Source: a virus
DNA length: 21,370 bases
IMG/VR virus record: IMGVR_UViG_3300033552_000062
Location: 1-21,370 of that record
Direction: 5' to 3' (one strand)
Shown here: in pieces, positions 19,175 through 21,370 of the stretch
How positions within the stretch are numbered: position 1 is the first letter of the stretch
Layout: each line of letters starts with the position of its first letter
The notes under the pieces: generated by a model
Databases searched by the model: none
Seen by the model: only the letters and a program-made list of their open reading frames with translations
What the model was told of the DNA's origin: nothing
Made by a program: the position numbers and the translations under genes

Positions 19175-20016
19175 CGGCACACCAAGCGGTAGAGGACGCA
19201 GAGTTTTTGGCCTGCCCTTTTTGCGGCAGCGATGACGTTTCCGCAAGCATCGGCAAGACTGGCGACGGCAAGGAATGGCACTACGTTGAATGCGCAAACT
19301 GTGCGGGCTGCGCCGAGCCAGATTTTTGGAATCGCCGTGCCGAGCGTACCGGGGCGCAGGGTGCGACCTCTTCCGCAGTAATCGACATTGATGCAGCGCT
19401 GCTAAAGCTATCTGCCGAAACCAACAAGTCGGTTAACGACGCCATTCAAGAGCTGCGAAAACTTGACGGCATAAGCCCTATCTCGGCGCAGTGGTGGAGC
19501 ATTGTCTCAATGGCGCTTTATAAGGCGTATTTACTTGGACGCGCCGAGCTTACCGGGGCGCAGCCAGTACAGCGAGATGAGCAGGCAGCGTTTGAAACGT
19601 GGCTTTCCGAAAAATGCCCTTCCGGGGACGTGATGGATGTGCAGCGCCAGTGGGAAGCAAGCAGCGCCTATGCCGCCATCGCGCAGGCAGAGCAGCCGAC
19701 GACTATCGTAGTAGCTGAAGCTATCCCAGGTGTTCGCGGCCCTCGACCATTTGCACAGCCCAAAGACACCGCCCCTGTGCTGGTTTGGACGCCAGAATCG
19801 CTTGACGCTGCAAAAGCTCGAGCCGCTGAATACGCCCCTTGGTTTGTGGGCGAGCAGGGGGACGCCAAGGCTGCGCTGACCGACGAGCAGATTGAAGACC
19901 TTGTTCTTAAATGCGGCGGGAAGTGGTATGGCAGCGTGTGGCAATTTGAGGACGCCGACCTGCACCCGTTTGTGCGTACCATTCTCGCCAGCAAGCCGGG
20001 AGGGACTGAGACATGA
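19171..20016 (+). CDS. Modular protein with N-terminal Lar-like zinc ribbon
   Basis: The product has 281 residues. Residues 12-55 hold a zinc ribbon, CPFCGSDDV (15-23) and CANCAGC (41-47), followed by FWNRR, which resembles phage Lar-type proteins. Lar of Rac prophage counters type I restriction, but most relatives are untested, so that role is not claimed here. Further modules follow, joined by loose linkers: KLSAETNKSVNDAIQELRKL (about 77-97), WWSIVSMALYKAYLLGRAEL, EQAAFETWLSEKCPSGD (about 134-150), and LTDEQIEDLVLKCGGKWYG then WQFEDADLHPFVRTIL (about 236-273). The last is a module I recall from phage early proteins. ATGA overlaps at both ends. Confidence 0.75.
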   Translation: MTAHQAVEDAEFLACPFCGSDDVSASIGKTGDGKEWHYVECANCAGCAEPDFWNRRAERTGAQGATSSAVIDIDAALLKLSAETNKSVNDAIQELRKLDGISPISAQWWSIVSMALYKAYLLGRAELTGAQPVQRDEQAAFETWLSEKCPSGDVMDVQRQWEASSAYAAIAQAEQPTTIVVAEAIPGVRGPRPFAQPKDTAPVLVWTPESLDAAKARAAEYAPWFVGEQGDAKAALTDEQIEDLVLKCGGKWYGSVWQFEDADLHPFVRTILASKPGGTET

Positions 20017-20597
20017 GCGAAAACACTGATGTGCTGCCCTGCCCGTTTTGCGGGCATATCGGGTTGGACTTTTCAGAGGGCTCGACATTCCGCTGGATGC
20101 TTGCGGATTGCGGCAAGTGTGGAGCCACTGCTGGAGAAACACGAGTCAGGACAGTGGGTGAAGGCACCCATGCGCAATGGTGGGAAGAAGCAAAGCCAGT
20201 AGCTATTGGCCAGTGGAACACCCGCGCCCCAGCCGCTGCTCAGGCGGTGCAAGCCGTGCCGGGGTGGGCCGCAGTCCTTGAAGCTGCACGAGCAATCAGC
20301 CAGCGGCATGAGGACGCGCCGCTAGCCAGAGTTACGCTAGATGATGACGTTTATCCGCTGCTGGGAACGCTGGAATATGCGCTTGCTAACTACAACACCA
20401 CCCCGCAGCCACCAGCCAAACATCAGGATCATTCTGCCGGTGGCGAATGTGGCCGCGTGCAAGTGCCGCTGACTAATGAGCGGTTGCGAGAGATTTACGA
20501 CTTAATGGAAGACCCGCCAATTTACAGTAAATATGCCCGCGCAATCGAAGCCGCCCACAACATCCACCCTGCCGCTACCCCAGATGGAGGTGCTTGA
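20013..20597 (+). CDS. Second Lar-like zinc-ribbon protein
   Basis: The product has 194 residues. The N-terminal CPFCGHIGLDF (10-20), paired CGKC (33-36) and a closing AIGQWNTRAP (64-73) are the Lar-type zinc-ribbon pattern. A Pro/Ala/Gln linker (about 73-83) joins it to helical regions (VLEAARAISQRHEDAPL) and a C-terminal LTNERLREIYDLMEDPP module. It looks like a shortened relative of the gene before it, with the same zinc head and a different tail. Anti-restriction activity is possible by family analogy but untested. Starts at an ATGA overlap and ends with a TGATG overlap. Confidence 0.75.
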   Translation: MSENTDVLPCPFCGHIGLDFSEGSTFRWMLADCGKCGATAGETRVRTVGEGTHAQWWEEAKPVAIGQWNTRAPAAAQAVQAVPGWAAVLEAARAISQRHEDAPLARVTLDDDVYPLLGTLEYALANYNTTPQPPAKHQDHSAGGECGRVQVPLTNERLREIYDLMEDPPIYSKYARAIEAAHNIHPAATPDGGA

Positions 20598-20896
20598 TGG
20601 CTGACATCAATTGCCCTTACTGCGACGCTGAACTAAACATTTGCCACGATGACGGCTACGGATACAACGAAGACGACCACCACGAGCAAGAGTGCGGCAA
20701 GTGCGAAAAGACGTTTGTCTTTACAACCTGCATCAGTTTTTCCTACTCACCCCACAAGGCCGACTGCCTGAATGGTTCGCCGCATCGGCTGAAAAAGACT
20801 AAAACCTTTCCTGCAAAGTATGCGCGGATGGCCTGCCAAGACTGCGATCATGATGAACCGTGGACACCAGTCAGCATTGAATGGGGAGGGGTATGA
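20597..20896 (+). CDS. Small cysteine-rich zinc protein
   Basis: The product has 99 residues from the ATG at 20597 (TGATG overlap, GGAGG upstream). It has CPYC (6-9) and CGKC (33-36), probably one zinc site, and a third pair CQDC (80-83) near the end. The middle is acidic with several His (DDGYGYNEDDHHEQE), and then Lys-rich. This is a compact zinc ribbon of the kind often found in phage early regions, with possible RNA or protein binding. It is the third protein in a row starting with a CPFC/CPYC-type motif. Confidence 0.72.
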   Translation: MADINCPYCDAELNICHDDGYGYNEDDHHEQECGKCEKTFVFTTCISFSYSPHKADCLNGSPHRLKKTKTFPAKYARMACQDCDHDEPWTPVSIEWGGV

Positions 20897-21201
20897 GCGA
20901 AGCACTATACGACGAACGAGTAGCTCCATTGCTTGCCGAGGTGTCAAAAATCTGCGCGGAGTTGGGCATGCCTTTTCTCGCTTTGGTCGAGTACGAAAAG
21001 GACAAACGCGGCGAAACCAGGGTGATCCTGCCCGACGAGGGGTTAGCAATGGCGATGGCACGCGGCGTCGCCAAATTCGGCGTGGACATTGACTCCTACC
21101 TGCTTGGGCTGATTCGGCACTGCAACAAGAACGGAATCGACATCAGCCCAAGCATGTTCATTGGCAAATACGCCGCCACTCAATCAAAGGAGTTCGCATG
21201 A
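20893..21201 (+). CDS. Conserved phage protein, unknown function
   Basis: The product has 103 residues from the ATG at 20893 (ATGA overlap). YDERVAPLLAEVSKICAELGM, followed by PFLALVEYEKDKRGETRV, matches a family I recall in many phages, about 100 residues with a YDERI.PLM.EI..IC..H.I start, whose role is unknown. The rest is helical with AMAMARGVAKFGVDIDSYLLGLIRH. No metal site or membrane segment. Overlaps the next start by ATGA. Confidence 0.72.
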   Translation: MSEALYDERVAPLLAEVSKICAELGMPFLALVEYEKDKRGETRVILPDEGLAMAMARGVAKFGVDIDSYLLGLIRHCNKNGIDISPSMFIGKYAATQSKEFA

Positions 21202-21370
21202 AAGATCGCATGAGCATCGAGATCAAGGGCCGTCACACCAACTGGTGCTTCACATTCCAGGGCGACCCCAAAGACCTGCCAGACTGGCACGCAGACGGGC
21301 TGGATGTCGGTATCGTGATGAACACTATCCCAGCGTGGGCAGTTAGCCTGGGCCTGCTGCGGCCCTGGGT
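21198..21370 (+). CDS. Partial hypothetical protein at the right edge
   Basis: The frame is open from an ATG overlapping the previous stop (ATGA) with AAAGGAG upstream, and is cut by the window end after 57 codons. Visible product: MKDRMSIEIKGRHTNWCFTF, then QGDPKDLPDWHADGLDV and a hydrophobic PAWAVSLGLLRPW. It reads like a small beta-then-alpha protein. Too little is present to place it. Confidence 0.6.
   Translation, partial: MKDRMSIEIKGRHTNWCFTFQGDPKDLPDWHADGLDVGIVMNTIPAWAVSLGLLRPW

Noticed and set aside
1-21370. CRISPR arrays, insertion sequences, integrase or attachment sites
   Set aside because: No regularly spaced direct repeats, transposase or integrase frames, or terminal inverted repeats were seen. 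The repeats found are short intercistronic hairpins and promoter motifs.

Overview
The window is a piece of a tailed double-stranded DNA phage genome of about 58-60% GC (estimated by eye). It is organised around a divergent control region at about 9.2-10.2 kb. Leftward (minus strand, 9186 down to 134) lies a packaging, structural and lysis module: a two-component spanin pair (Rz with nested Rz1), small and large terminase subunits, a large portal protein of 896 residues and a scaffolding protein. The major capsid gene presumably follows just beyond the left edge. The embedded Rz/Rz1 pair points to a Gram-negative host, and base composition and gene style would fit a proteobacterium. The exact host and phage genus cannot be read from the sequence. 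The order portal-scaffold with an unusually long portal suggests a podovirus-like particle, which is an inference. No integrase or repressor is visible in this window, but only part of the genome is present.

Rightward (plus strand, 10234 to the right edge) is a long set of short, tightly packed genes, typical of phage early or middle regions. Most overlap their neighbour by four bases (ATGA or GTGA). The only confident enzyme is a DnaB-family replicative helicase (16675-18048). Others are recognisable only by type: two small proteins with DnaJ-like CxxCxGxG zinc motifs, three proteins starting with a CPFC or CPYC zinc ribbon (two of them like the Lar family), a conserved phage membrane protein, an exported protein, and several proteins of widespread phage families without known function.

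The control region between 9187 and 10233 has no convincing protein gene. It holds two tandem minus-strand tRNA genes (Gly-UCC and Met/Ile-CAU, both slightly irregular), many short hairpins, and a divergent promoter pair. The rightward promoter has a core, TGC TACNNT followed by TTTGTTG, that recurs at 12.44, 14.94 and 18.07 kb, each time directly upstream of a new gene cluster. The clusters therefore look like separately started operons sharing one promoter class with an extended -10 and a conserved initially transcribed box.

Between genes of the early region sit two families of repeated hairpins. One family (13.68 and 14.03 kb) has compensatory base-pair changes between its two copies, direct evidence for selection on RNA structure. 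The other (10.60, 11.47 and 11.92 kb) links stop codon, hairpin and the next ribosome-binding site. These promoters and intercistronic RNA elements are the most novel-looking content, together with a gene at 14.1 kb that seems to lack any standard start codon.
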